Source of the DNA: Bacteroidales bacterium UBA1192
Lineage (GTDB): Bacteria > Bacteroidota > Bacteroidia > Bacteroidales > Bacteroidaceae
Direction: 5' to 3'
Length of the DNA: 38,961 nucleotides
NCBI GenBank assembly: GCA_002310175.1
Contig: DBYG01000079.1
Span: 16,768-55,728 of the forward strand
The translations under genes and the position numbers were made by a program. The notes beneath the pieces were generated by a model. That model was not told the DNA's origin. It did not search any database and was given only the letters and a program-made list of their open reading frames with translations. This document shows, piece after piece, positions 16,971 to 24,497 of the stretch; positions within the stretch are counted from its first letter, which is position 1, and each line of letters starts with the position of its first letter.

Positions 16971-17701
16971 TAAAGAAGTTATTATCCATATTATCAGTTT
17001 TAATGCTGACATGTTACTTGGTATTCTCCATTTTATTCATGTCAGAAAGTCACGAAGAAACCAGACTGTGCAAAGGAGTAGATGTCGTTGTCAGGGACAG
17101 CTCTGATATCTCGTTGGTAGATGGTGAGATGATACGCTCTCTGATTGATTCCGAGGGTATGGATCCTGTGGGGAAACCTTTGGCATCGGTAAATACGCAG
17201 GCTATGGAGGAAATGTTGTCGCATTATCCGCTGATAGAGTCGGCACAATGTTTCAAAACTTCGGGTAACAAGGTTAAGATAGTGGTTTATAGTAAGATTC
17301 CTCTGTTAAGGGTGCGCAGTAATGGTGGTGATGACTATTATGTGGACAGTAAGGGAGAGATTCTGAACCATAGGATGCTTTCCCTTCATCTCCCGGTAGC
17401 CACAGGATATATAGACCGCAAGTTTGCTGCTGATGATCTCAGAAGGGTTGTAATGGCAATTGACCGTTCTGAATTCTGGAGGGCACAGATTGTCCAGATT
17501 AATGTTAACAAGGACCGTCAGATTGAACTGGTGCCACGTGTGGGCGGGCATTTGCTGGTTTTGGGATCGGCAGAGAATGTGACGGACAAGCTTGAAAGGC
17601 TATACTCTTTTTATGAAACAGGTATTTCCCGAATAGGTTGGAACAAATACAGCTCAGTAAGCGTGGCTTACGAGAATCAGGTAGTATGTAAGAAAAGATA
17701 A
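16967..17701 (+). CDS. ftsQ: Cell division protein FtsQ
   Basis: This 244-residue bitopic protein has a very short cytoplasmic N-terminus, a transmembrane helix at about residues 5-25, then a periplasmic part with a POTRA-like region (around 40-115, including LVDGEMIRSLIDSEG and HYPLIESAQCFKTSGNKVKIVVYSKIPLLRV) and a beta domain containing YYVDSKGEIL. This matches the Bacteroidetes FtsQ/DivIB family. FtsQ recruits FtsL and controls septal synthesis. The GTG start at 16967 overlaps the murC-domain stop (GTGA), suggesting translational coupling. ftsA follows after 7 nt. Confidence 0.92.
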   Translation: MIKKLLSILSVLMLTCYLVFSILFMSESHEETRLCKGVDVVVRDSSDISLVDGEMIRSLIDSEGMDPVGKPLASVNTQAMEEMLSHYPLIESAQCFKTSGNKVKIVVYSKIPLLRVRSNGGDDYYVDSKGEILNHRMLSLHLPVATGYIDRKFAADDLRRVVMAIDRSEFWRAQIVQINVNKDRQIELVPRVGGHLLVLGSAENVTDKLERLYSFYETGISRIGWNKYSSVSVAYENQVVCKKR

Positions 17702-17708
17702 CGATTAT

Positions 17709-19154
17709 ATGGAAACCGAAAAACTGATTGTTGCAATTGAACTTGGATCATCCAAGATTTCAGGCGTGGCCGGACAGATCCTTTATGACGGCACGCTTAA
17801 GGTAATGGCTTATGCCTTTACTCCTTCGTCATCATGCATCAGGCATGGTGCAGTCTATAACCTCGACAAAACTGCCAATGCGATTGCTGAGGTTATCAGC
17901 CGTCTGGATTCAATGCTGTCCGCCAAGATTAACAAAGTCTATATTGGGTATAACAGCAAGAGCTTGCGTTCTGAAATCAATTCTGTGGAGAGATCTTTTA
18001 CAGTTGAGACAGTTGTCAGTCAGGAAATCATTGACAGTATGTTTTCAGAGTGTGAGCTCATGGAACATTCCGGTTATCAGATCCTGCTTCAGGAATCACT
18101 CGAATATGTGGTAGATAACAAAAGAGGCACAGAGACGGATCCTATGGGAGTGGCTTGTACTTCCCTGAAGGGCAACTATCTGAGCATACTGCTTAAGAAA
18201 CAGATTTCGGATTATATGGCTCAGTGTTTCTCAATGGCAGGAATAACGATTCTTGATGGTTTTGTGACACCTGTAGTGGAGGCAGATGCCATTCTTACCG
18301 ATGAGGAGAAACAGCAGGGATGTGCTTTTGTTGACTATGGTGCTGATACCACAACAGTTTCAGTATATAAAAATGGTCTGTTACGTTATCTTCGTGTTAT
18401 TCCACTTGGCAGTACATTGATTACAAGGGATCTGGCTACCGTTCTAAAGATAGACGAGGAACAGGCTGAGAAACTGAAGTGTACGTACGGACTGTGCACT
18501 CTGATAGGTGGTCAAGATATGGAGGAAACTATAACGGTGGGTGGCAATAAGGTTACTCTTAGAGAGATAGGTGGTATCATTGAGGCCCGTAACGAGGAAA
18601 TTGTCAAGAATGTGGCAGCTATTATAAAGGCATCAGGTTATTATGATGTACTATATTCTGGACTGATTGTAACCGGTGGTGGTTCAAAACTTCGTCAGCT
18701 TGACCAAGTGTTCTATTCTGTCATGCCGGATTTGAGAACACCCCGTTTTGTGGTTGAACCTTCATGTGGGGTGTTATGGAATGAACCTTTATGGAAGAAA
18801 GGTGACGGATCACAGGTCTCTTTGCTTTCAGTTATGGCCAAGGGTACCGAGAACTGCTGTGAATTACCCAAGATGGATGAGATAGATAATGTGGCACCTT
18901 CTGACTTGGACAAGGTGGGAATGAATCCGCTTTTTAACTCTGAAGGTGAGAGTGCGCAGGAAGACAGGGATAGGGAGGAACTCATCAGGAAAGAGTCGCA
19001 GGATTCCATTAAACATGAGAACGCTGATTCAGCATCGGATACTGAGGCAGAGTCCGGTGGTAAGAAACGTAAGAGTTACTTCAAGAGGATTATTGATAAT
19101 ATAATGAATACTGGCGAGAAGTTCTTTGACAGTGATCAAGAGTTCAAGTCTTAA
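17709..19154 (+). CDS. ftsA: Cell division protein FtsA
   Basis: FtsA is an actin-like ATPase that anchors FtsZ filaments to the inner membrane. The 481-residue protein opens with VAIELGSSKISGVAG (phosphate-1 loop), contains CAFVDYGADTTTVSVY (phosphate-2) and LIVTGGGSKL (adenosine motif). After an acidic, Ser-rich linker, the C-terminus carries a basic amphipathic segment (KRKSYFKRIIDNIMNTGEKFF), the expected membrane-targeting helix. The linker and tail make it longer than E. coli FtsA (about 420), as is common in Bacteroidetes. ftsZ follows after 18 nt. Confidence 0.95.
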   Translation: METEKLIVAIELGSSKISGVAGQILYDGTLKVMAYAFTPSSSCIRHGAVYNLDKTANAIAEVISRLDSMLSAKINKVYIGYNSKSLRSEINSVERSFTVETVVSQEIIDSMFSECELMEHSGYQILLQESLEYVVDNKRGTETDPMGVACTSLKGNYLSILLKKQISDYMAQCFSMAGITILDGFVTPVVEADAILTDEEKQQGCAFVDYGADTTTVSVYKNGLLRYLRVIPLGSTLITRDLATVLKIDEEQAEKLKCTYGLCTLIGGQDMEETITVGGNKVTLREIGGIIEARNEEIVKNVAAIIKASGYYDVLYSGLIVTGGGSKLRQLDQVFYSVMPDLRTPRFVVEPSCGVLWNEPLWKKGDGSQVSLLSVMAKGTENCCELPKMDEIDNVAPSDLDKVGMNPLFNSEGESAQEDRDREELIRKESQDSIKHENADSASDTEAESGGKKRKSYFKRIIDNIMNTGEKFFDSDQEFKS

Positions 19155-19172
19155 CTTAAAATCCACGAAACT

Positions 19173-20393
19173 ATGAACGATGAGATAAAAGCATTTGAAG
19201 AGACCGAGGTCCTTCCTTTTGAGTTTCCGACAGAGTCAAGGAAAATAATTAAGGTCATAGGTGTAGGTGGCGGCGGTGGAAATGCTGTCAAAAACATGTA
19301 TCGCGAGGGTATTCATGATGTTGTTTTTGTGATAGCCAACACGGACCAGCAGGCTTTAGTCAATTCAGACATTCCCATTAAGCTGCAGCTTGGGCGTCAG
19401 ACTACAAATGGTTTAGGGGCGGGGAATGATCCGGAAGTGGCCCGTAAAGCTGCAGAGGAGAGTATTGAGGAGATTAAGGCGCAGTTTAAAGACGATACCC
19501 AGATGGTTTTCATTACTGCCGGTATGGGAGGTGGAACAGGTACTGGTGCCGCTCCTGTGATAGCACGTTGTGCAAAGGAGATGGGGATGCTCACGGTAGG
19601 TATTGTAACTATTCCTTTTAAGTTCGAGATGCGTCCAAAGATAAAGCAGGCATTGAAGGGAGTACGCGAGATGTCCCAATATGTAGATGCATTACTTGTC
19701 ATCAGCAACGAGAAACTGCTTGAGATTTATCCGGATTGGAATGTATCTGCCGGTTTCAAGAGAGCAGATGAGACACTTACAACAGCAACCAAGAGTATTG
19801 CGGAACTAATTACATGCCGAGGTATTATCAATCTTGACTTCCGTGATGTTAAAAAAATATTGAGTAACGGCGGAGTAGCTATAATGAGTACCGGTACAGC
19901 AACAGGTGAAAATCGTGTTAATAAGGCTTTCGAATCGGCTTTAAATTCTCCATTACTCTATAATAATGATATATATAAGTCCAAGAAACTTCTTTTTAAC
20001 ATCTATCAAAGTTCCAAACCCGAGAAACAGCTTATCCTTGATGAGATGAATGAAATCCGTCATTTCATGGATAAATTTGAGGATAAGAATATTGAGGTTA
20101 TTTGGGGTCTCGCTAATGACGATGCTTTGGAAGATGAGGTTAAGATTACGGTTCTTGCTACCGGGTTCGGAATGGAGAGTGTCCCTATGATGGATGATGA
20201 TTCCGATGAAAATACGGATAGTGTCATCCAAAAAATATATGGAGAGGGGGTTGATAAGAAATTCCTCTGTCTATTTGAACTTGCCGATGAGGATTTGGAC
20301 AATGACAGGCTTATTGATGCAATTGAGTCCTCGCCTGCATGTCAGAGGACAAGGGAAGACCTGTCGGCTATTAAAGCTTTGAGGATTGTCTGA
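19173..20393 (+). CDS. ftsZ: Cell division GTPase FtsZ
   Basis: FtsZ is the tubulin-like GTPase of the division ring. The 406-residue protein has IGVGGGGGNAVKNM (T1 loop), the tubulin signature GMGGGTGTGAAP (residues 117-128), and NLDFRDV (T7 loop with the catalytic Asp). The GTPase core ends near residue 333 (VLATGFGM). The remaining 73 residues are acidic and end in DLSAIKALRIV; I see no canonical IPxFLR-type C-terminal peptide. It is the last gene of the dcw cluster. Its stop codon sits in the loop of an 8-bp hairpin, and recO converges from the other strand 9 nt away. Confidence 0.97.
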   Translation: MNDEIKAFEETEVLPFEFPTESRKIIKVIGVGGGGGNAVKNMYREGIHDVVFVIANTDQQALVNSDIPIKLQLGRQTTNGLGAGNDPEVARKAAEESIEEIKAQFKDDTQMVFITAGMGGGTGTGAAPVIARCAKEMGMLTVGIVTIPFKFEMRPKIKQALKGVREMSQYVDALLVISNEKLLEIYPDWNVSAGFKRADETLTTATKSIAELITCRGIINLDFRDVKKILSNGGVAIMSTGTATGENRVNKAFESALNSPLLYNNDIYKSKKLLFNIYQSSKPEKQLILDEMNEIRHFMDKFEDKNIEVIWGLANDDALEDEVKITVLATGFGMESVPMMDDDSDENTDSVIQKIYGEGVDKKFLCLFELADEDLDNDRLIDAIESSPACQRTREDLSAIKALRIV

Positions 20394-20400
20394 CAATCCT
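20382..20400. terminator. Hairpin over the ftsZ stop, between convergent ftsZ and recO
   Basis: AGGATTGT and ACAATCCT form a perfect 8-bp stem around the 3-nt loop CTG; the ftsZ TGA lies at 20391-20393. It sits exactly between the two converging genes. No U-tract follows on either strand, so it may be a weak or Rho-assisted terminator or an mRNA 3'-end stabiliser. Confidence 0.4.
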
Positions 20401-20402
20401 TG

Positions 20403-21131
20403 TTATCCGAACAGCATTTGAAGTATTTCAATTGACTTTAATTGTGTAAATTCGGGTATGTGTAGTCTGAAGTAGAGATTCAGATGGTTAAGGATAGCGA
20501 TTCTCTCTGTTCTTGTAAGTGGAACTGTGGACATGTTGTTTAAATCACACTTCAGAAGAGAGGCTATCTTAAATGATAGCTGAGCGTCAACGAAATCCTG
20601 ATGCTCAGGCGGAAGTGGAGTGAAGATACCCTCTCTTAAATCAAGAAAGTATCCGGGGGTGAATCCATCTACATTTGGACAGATGCCTGTAAAAGATGCC
20701 GACTTCAGGGCGAATAGGAGGTGAAAATTGGTGCAATCCTCTTCATTCGCGCCATCCAACCATCTGATAGATTGGATAATATAGTTGTATAGTCCTATGT
20801 TTGACTGCTCTTGTCTTAATGAATGGGTCAGGAACTCTCCTACGAACAGTGATATTGCACTTTTTATAGGATTAAAGGGGATGTCCTTATATGGAAATAT
20901 GTTTTTGGGATCCCTGATGTGCATTAGTGCCTCCGTAGGGATATAGTCAGTCTGGAATTCAATCTGGGTGAGCGGTTGCAGGAGAGTGTTCCGGGATGTT
21001 TTTTTCCCTTTTTTTGAGAGATAGAATATAAATGGTACCATTCCGTGTGATTCAGTAAAGATTCTCACGATACAGGTTCCGTCATTATGTCGCACGGTTC
21101 CAGTCACTATTCCTTTTTCGGATTGCCACAT
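20403..21131 (-). CDS. recO: DNA repair protein RecO
   Basis: RecO helps load RecA in the RecFOR recombination pathway. The 242-residue protein has the N-terminal OB-fold pattern (GIVTGTVRHNDGTCIVRIFTE... and PLTQIEFQ), then a helical domain. The zinc-binding Cys residues of many RecO proteins appear absent or reduced, with one Cys in FTGICPNVDGF; this fits my recollection of Bacteroidetes RecO but I cannot verify it. It converges on ftsZ with a 9-nt gap and diverges from the tRNA-Glu/rpsT unit. I found no clear -7 element upstream of its start at 21131. Confidence 0.9.
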   Translation of the reverse strand: MWQSEKGIVTGTVRHNDGTCIVRIFTESHGMVPFIFYLSKKGKKTSRNTLLQPLTQIEFQTDYIPTEALMHIRDPKNIFPYKDIPFNPIKSAISLFVGEFLTHSLRQEQSNIGLYNYIIQSIRWLDGANEEDCTNFHLLFALKSASFTGICPNVDGFTPGYFLDLREGIFTPLPPEHQDFVDAQLSFKIASLLKCDLNNMSTVPLTRTERIAILNHLNLYFRLHIPEFTQLKSIEILQMLFG

Positions 21132-21186
21132 CTTGATGTTATTGATGCTTGTGCTGTGCGAAGTTATAAAAAAATTAGGTTTTATT

Positions 21187-21217
21187 TTTGCTGTTTGGGA
21201 AATTGTAACTACTTTTG
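21187..21217 (+). promoter_or_regulatory. Bacteroidetes-type promoter for tRNA-Glu and rpsT
   Basis: TTTG at 21187-21190 and TACTTTTG at 21210-21217 are separated by 19 nt, matching the Bacteroidetes -33 TTTG and -7 TAnnTTTG elements in both sequence and spacing. Transcription would start around 21225, some 35 nt before the tRNA. This is the best promoter match in the window. Confidence 0.72.
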
Positions 21218-21260
21218 CATCCGCTTTAAAGGCAGTGTCCTGAATTTAATCAGGAATGAT

Positions 21261-21332
21261 GGCGCGTTCGTATATCGGCTAGTACTCAAGATTTTCATTC
21301 TTGCAAGATGAGTTCGACTCTCATACGCGCTA
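21261..21332 (+). tRNA. tRNA-Glu (anticodon TTC)
   Basis: The cloverleaf is complete: acceptor GGCGCGT/ACGCGCT with a G-U pair at the end, discriminator A, D-stem GTAT/GTAC (one wobble), anticodon stem CAAGA/TCTTG with loop TTTTCAT giving anticodon TTC, and T-stem ATGAG/CTCAT with loop TTCGACT. CCA is not encoded. It lies 28 nt upstream of rpsT on the same strand with no terminator between them, so the two are probably co-transcribed. Confidence 0.93.
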
Positions 21333-21360
21333 CAAGTTGAACAATTAATAATTGATTATA

Positions 21361-21615
21361 ATGGCAAACCACAAATCAGCATTAAAAGCTATCAGAAAGA
21401 GCGAGAAGAGAAGACTGCACAACCGTTACTACGCTAAAACCATGCGTAATGCCGTACGTAATCTTCGTGCTATGACTGATAAGGAAGAAGCCCTTGCTAC
21501 TTATCCGAAGGTTCAGAAACTTCTGGACAAGCTTGCCAAAACCAAGCTTATACACAAGAACAAGGCTTCAAATCTTAAGTCTAAACTCTGCGCTCATATC
21601 GCAAAACTTTCATAA
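21361..21615 (+). CDS. rpsT: 30S ribosomal protein S20
   Basis: This 84-residue, Lys/Arg-rich, all-helical protein matches S20, which binds 16S rRNA in the body of the small subunit. The N-terminus MANHKSALKAIRKSEKRRLHN and the late HKNKASNLKSKL segment are typical. I start at ATG 21361 because S20 begins MANxKSA; an in-frame ATT/ATA extension upstream is not supported. It shares a transcript with tRNA-Glu and is followed by two terminators. Confidence 0.97.
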   Translation: MANHKSALKAIRKSEKRRLHNRYYAKTMRNAVRNLRAMTDKEEALATYPKVQKLLDKLAKTKLIHKNKASNLKSKLCAHIAKLS

Positions 21616-21622
21616 AACGTAC

Positions 21623-21648
21623 AAAGAGGACAGTCCCAGGTCCTTTTT
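21623..21648 (+). terminator. Intrinsic terminator after rpsT
   Basis: AGGAC (21627-21631) pairs with GTCCT (21640-21644) around an 8-nt loop, extended by A-tract/T-tract pairing outside, and is followed by TTTT. It begins 8 nt after the rpsT stop. Confidence 0.65.
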
Positions 21649-21671
21649 GTGTTGCTTATTTTTGTGATTTG

Positions 21672-21709
21672 AAAAAAATAGGTCCAGGTTATTATCCGGA
21701 CCTTTTTTA
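21672..21709. terminator. Bidirectional terminator between rpsT and gyrB
   Basis: AGGTCC (21680-21685) pairs with GGACCT (21698-21703); two further G-C pairs can form inside across a bulged A. The stem is flanked by AAAAAAAT on the left and TTTTTT on the right, so it gives a U-tract on both strands. It can serve as a second terminator for rpsT and as the terminator of gyrB. Confidence 0.8.
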
Positions 21710-21756
21710 TTTCATATCGCACTTCTAAAGGAATACTTTTTTTTTCCTGTATTGTT

Positions 21757-23712
21757 TTACGCATCGATATTTGCGTATGTGGCATTGCGCTCAATGAATT
21801 CCCTGCGGGTACCGACATCCTCACCCATCAGCATGGAGAATATATGGTCTGCTTCGGCAGCATCTTGTATATGTACTTGTTTGAGAAGTCGGTTTTCGGG
21901 ATTCATTGTGGTGTCCCAAAGCTGTTCCGGGTTCATTTCACCGAGACCTTTGTAGCGCTGCGTGGTTATGTTCTGCTCTAAACCGCCACCATACTGGTCA
22001 ATAAACCGCTGACGCTGAACGTCATCGTAGCAATATTCCTTTACTTTTCCTTTTGTACAGAGGTATAGCGGTGGGGTTGCTATATATAAATGACCATTCT
22101 CAATCAACTCTGGCATATATCGGAAGAACAGAGTCATGATTAAGGTGTCGATATGAGATCCGTCAACATCGGCATCTGTCATTATAATTACCTTGTAATA
22201 ACGGAGTTTTTCATAATTGGCAGCCTTGGAGTCATCTGGGTTCAGGCCGAAGCGAACACCCAGGGCCTGGATGATGTTATTGACCTCTTCGTGATCAAAG
22301 GCCTTATGCCACATTACACGTTCTACATTGAATATCTTACCTCGTATAGGTAGTATTGCCTGGGTGTGGCGGTCACGTCCCTGTTTGGCACTTCCTCCAG
22401 CTGAATCACCCTCCACAATGAAGAGTTCGCAGTTGGCAGGGTCCTTGTCGGAACAGTCTGCAAGCTTGCCTGGAAGTCCGCTTCCGCTGAGTGGACTTTT
22501 GCGTTGCACACTTTCGCGTGCTTTACGTGCGGCTACACGTGCCTGTGCGGCCAGGATAACTTTCTCCACGATAAGCTTAGCCTCTTTGGGATGTTCTTCA
22601 AGATAAAAAGTGAGTGCTTCACCTACAGCCTGCTGCACAGCTCCCGCAACCTCGCTGTTTCCCAATTTGGTCTTGGTCTGTCCTTCGAATTGGGGTTCAG
22701 ATACTTTGACCGAAATAACTGCTGACAGACCTTCACGGAAATCTTCACCCTCTATCTCAACCTTGGCTTTTTCCAAAAACTTGTTATCATCGGCATATTT
22801 CTTGAGAGTACGGGTTAATGCCGTGCGGAATCCAACGAGATGAGTTCCACCTTCTATGGTGTTGATGTTGTTGACAAAAGAGCGTATAGTTTCCTTATAT
22901 TCAGTGTTGTAAAGAATAGCCACCTCAATGGGTACTCCCTGCTTCTCCGTATTAAGATAGATGGGTTCCTGTATGAGATGTATGCGATTTTCATCAATGT
23001 ATTTTACAAACTCTTTCAATCCTTCATGTGACAGATAGACGTCTTTCTTGGGTTGTCCATCTTCAATGATGCGATAGTCTGTCAGGGAAATCTTCAGGCC
23101 GGCATTAAGAAAAGAGAGTTCATGAAGCCTGGCGGCAAGTATGTCATATTTGTATTCGGTAGTGGTGAAAATGGTCTTGTCCGGCCAGAATGTCTGTCGG
23201 GTTCCATTTATATCGGTAGAGCCTATACATTCAACACCGGTTACAGGTTTTCCGCAGGAATACTCTTGACGATAGACTTTACCGTCACGGAATACTTCAG
23301 TTACCATCCTGGTGGAAAGAGCGTTTACGCAAGATACACCTACACCGTGCAGACCGCCTGAGACCTTGTAAGATCCCTTGTCAAACTTTCCGCCTGCATG
23401 GAGTACTGTCATTACGACTTCAAGAGCCGATTTGTGTTCCTTAGGGTGTATGTCGACCGGTATGCCTCGGCCGTTATCCTGTACGGTTATGGAGCCATCT
23501 TTGTTTATGCTAACCTCAATGTGAGTGCAGAATCCTGCCATTGATTCGTCTATAGAGTTGTCAACCACCTCATATACCAGATGGTGAAGTCCCTTTTCAC
23601 TTATATCACCGATATACATTGCAGGGCGTTTGCGAACGGCTTCAAGACCTTCAAGGACCTGAATGTTTTGTGCAGAATAGTTGCCTGAACCGTTAATGGT
23701 TTCGTTGTTCAT
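21757..23712 (-). CDS. gyrB: DNA gyrase subunit B
   Basis: GyrB is the ATPase subunit of gyrase, which introduces negative supercoils. The 651-residue protein has the GHKL ATPase region (VYEVVDNSIDESMAG, DNGRGIPVDIHP, GGLHGVGVSCVNALS), the transducer with QTKTKLGN, and the TOPRIM domain with FIVEGDSAGGSAKQ and TDADVDGSH, ending with the RYKGLGEMNPEQLWDTTM motif. Length and motifs are those of GyrB rather than ParE. It is a single-gene unit with a TAnnTTTG element upstream and a shared terminator downstream. Confidence 0.97.
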   Translation of the reverse strand: MNNETINGSGNYSAQNIQVLEGLEAVRKRPAMYIGDISEKGLHHLVYEVVDNSIDESMAGFCTHIEVSINKDGSITVQDNGRGIPVDIHPKEHKSALEVVMTVLHAGGKFDKGSYKVSGGLHGVGVSCVNALSTRMVTEVFRDGKVYRQEYSCGKPVTGVECIGSTDINGTRQTFWPDKTIFTTTEYKYDILAARLHELSFLNAGLKISLTDYRIIEDGQPKKDVYLSHEGLKEFVKYIDENRIHLIQEPIYLNTEKQGVPIEVAILYNTEYKETIRSFVNNINTIEGGTHLVGFRTALTRTLKKYADDNKFLEKAKVEIEGEDFREGLSAVISVKVSEPQFEGQTKTKLGNSEVAGAVQQAVGEALTFYLEEHPKEAKLIVEKVILAAQARVAARKARESVQRKSPLSGSGLPGKLADCSDKDPANCELFIVEGDSAGGSAKQGRDRHTQAILPIRGKIFNVERVMWHKAFDHEEVNNIIQALGVRFGLNPDDSKAANYEKLRYYKVIIMTDADVDGSHIDTLIMTLFFRYMPELIENGHLYIATPPLYLCTKGKVKEYCYDDVQRQRFIDQYGGGLEQNITTQRYKGLGEMNPEQLWDTTMNPENRLLKQVHIQDAAEADHIFSMLMGEDVGTRREFIERNATYANIDA

Positions 23713-23767
23713 CGTACTTATGGAAATAGTATAGGTTTCAGTTCCGGAACATCCGGAAGATTACATG

Positions 23768-23775
23768 CAAAGATA
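23768..23775 (-). promoter_or_regulatory. Predicted -7 element for gyrB
   Basis: The minus strand reads TATCTTTG, a full TAnnTTTG match, 56 nt upstream of the gyrB start. No clear -33 TTTG is present at the ideal spacing. Confidence 0.5.
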
Positions 23776-23867
23776 ATAAAAAATAGTTTACCACATTATT
23801 TAAAAATGGTTTTATAATAAAAAAGCTATTGTTCAGACTGTTTCGTACGTCTTAATACATTTTTTTG

Positions 23868-23875
23868 TAATTTTG
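23868..23875 (+). promoter_or_regulatory. Predicted -7 element for the cupin-regulator/ligase operon
   Basis: TAATTTTG matches TAnnTTTG exactly, 42 nt upstream of the first start codon at 23917. It is divergent from the gyrB promoter in the same 204-nt intergenic region. Confidence 0.55.
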
Positions 23876-23916
23876 CACTGGAACAAGCACTGTTCCTGTA
23901 TTTTTATGCAATTATT

Positions 23917-24492
23917 ATGGATACCAATGTTTCTGTGGGGAAGAAAATCCGTTCCCTGAGAGAGTCAAAAATGATGGATGTTGAGGTGCTGGCCGAGCGT
24001 GCACAGTTACCTTTGGAACAGGTGAAGGCGATTGAGAATGACGGCCCTCTGCCGGGCTTGGCACCTCTTATCAAAATAGCTCGTGTGCTGGGAGTGCGGC
24101 TTGGAACGTTTCTTGATGACCAACAGAGTGTGGGCGCAGTGGTTAGTCGGCATGAGGATGAACGTGAAAGCGTACGTTTTTCCAATCATGGTTCTGAAGG
24201 TCATGAGAATATGATTTATCACTCTTTATCAGAAGGTAAGGATAATCGCCATCTGGAGCCGTTCGTTATAGACATTCTTCCTGACCGTAATATCAGATTT
24301 GACCTGTCTACCCACGAGGGTGAGGAATTTATCTATGTGCTTGATGGTCAGGTAGAGGTTAATTACGGCAAGAATACCTATGTCCTTGAAAAGGGTGACA
24401 GCATATATTATGACTCAATTGTAAAGCATCACGTGCATGGTTATAATGGACATAATGCACGTATCCTTGCTGTGGTTTACACTCCCATTTGA
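23917..24492 (+). CDS. HTH (XRE-type) transcriptional regulator with C-terminal cupin domain (first copy)
   Basis: The 191-residue protein has an N-terminal helix-turn-helix of the XRE/Cro type (about residues 7-65, GKKIRSLRESKMMDVEVLA ... IARVLGVRLGTFL) and a C-terminal cupin_2 beta-barrel (about 110-190) with HEGEEFIYVLDGQVEV, KGDSIYYDS and KHHVHGYN. The His and Glu residues of the cupin could bind a metal or a small ligand. Such proteins usually sense a small molecule and regulate the adjacent operon. It starts 42 nt downstream of a TAnnTTTG element and is followed after 5 nt by an acyl-CoA ligase gene. The ligand is unknown; an acid or acyl-CoA handled by the neighbouring ligases is a reasonable guess. 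Confidence 0.9.
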   Translation: MDTNVSVGKKIRSLRESKMMDVEVLAERAQLPLEQVKAIENDGPLPGLAPLIKIARVLGVRLGTFLDDQQSVGAVVSRHEDERESVRFSNHGSEGHENMIYHSLSEGKDNRHLEPFVIDILPDRNIRFDLSTHEGEEFIYVLDGQVEVNYGKNTYVLEKGDSIYYDSIVKHHVHGYNGHNARILAVVYTPI

Positions 24493-24497
24493 TAAGT

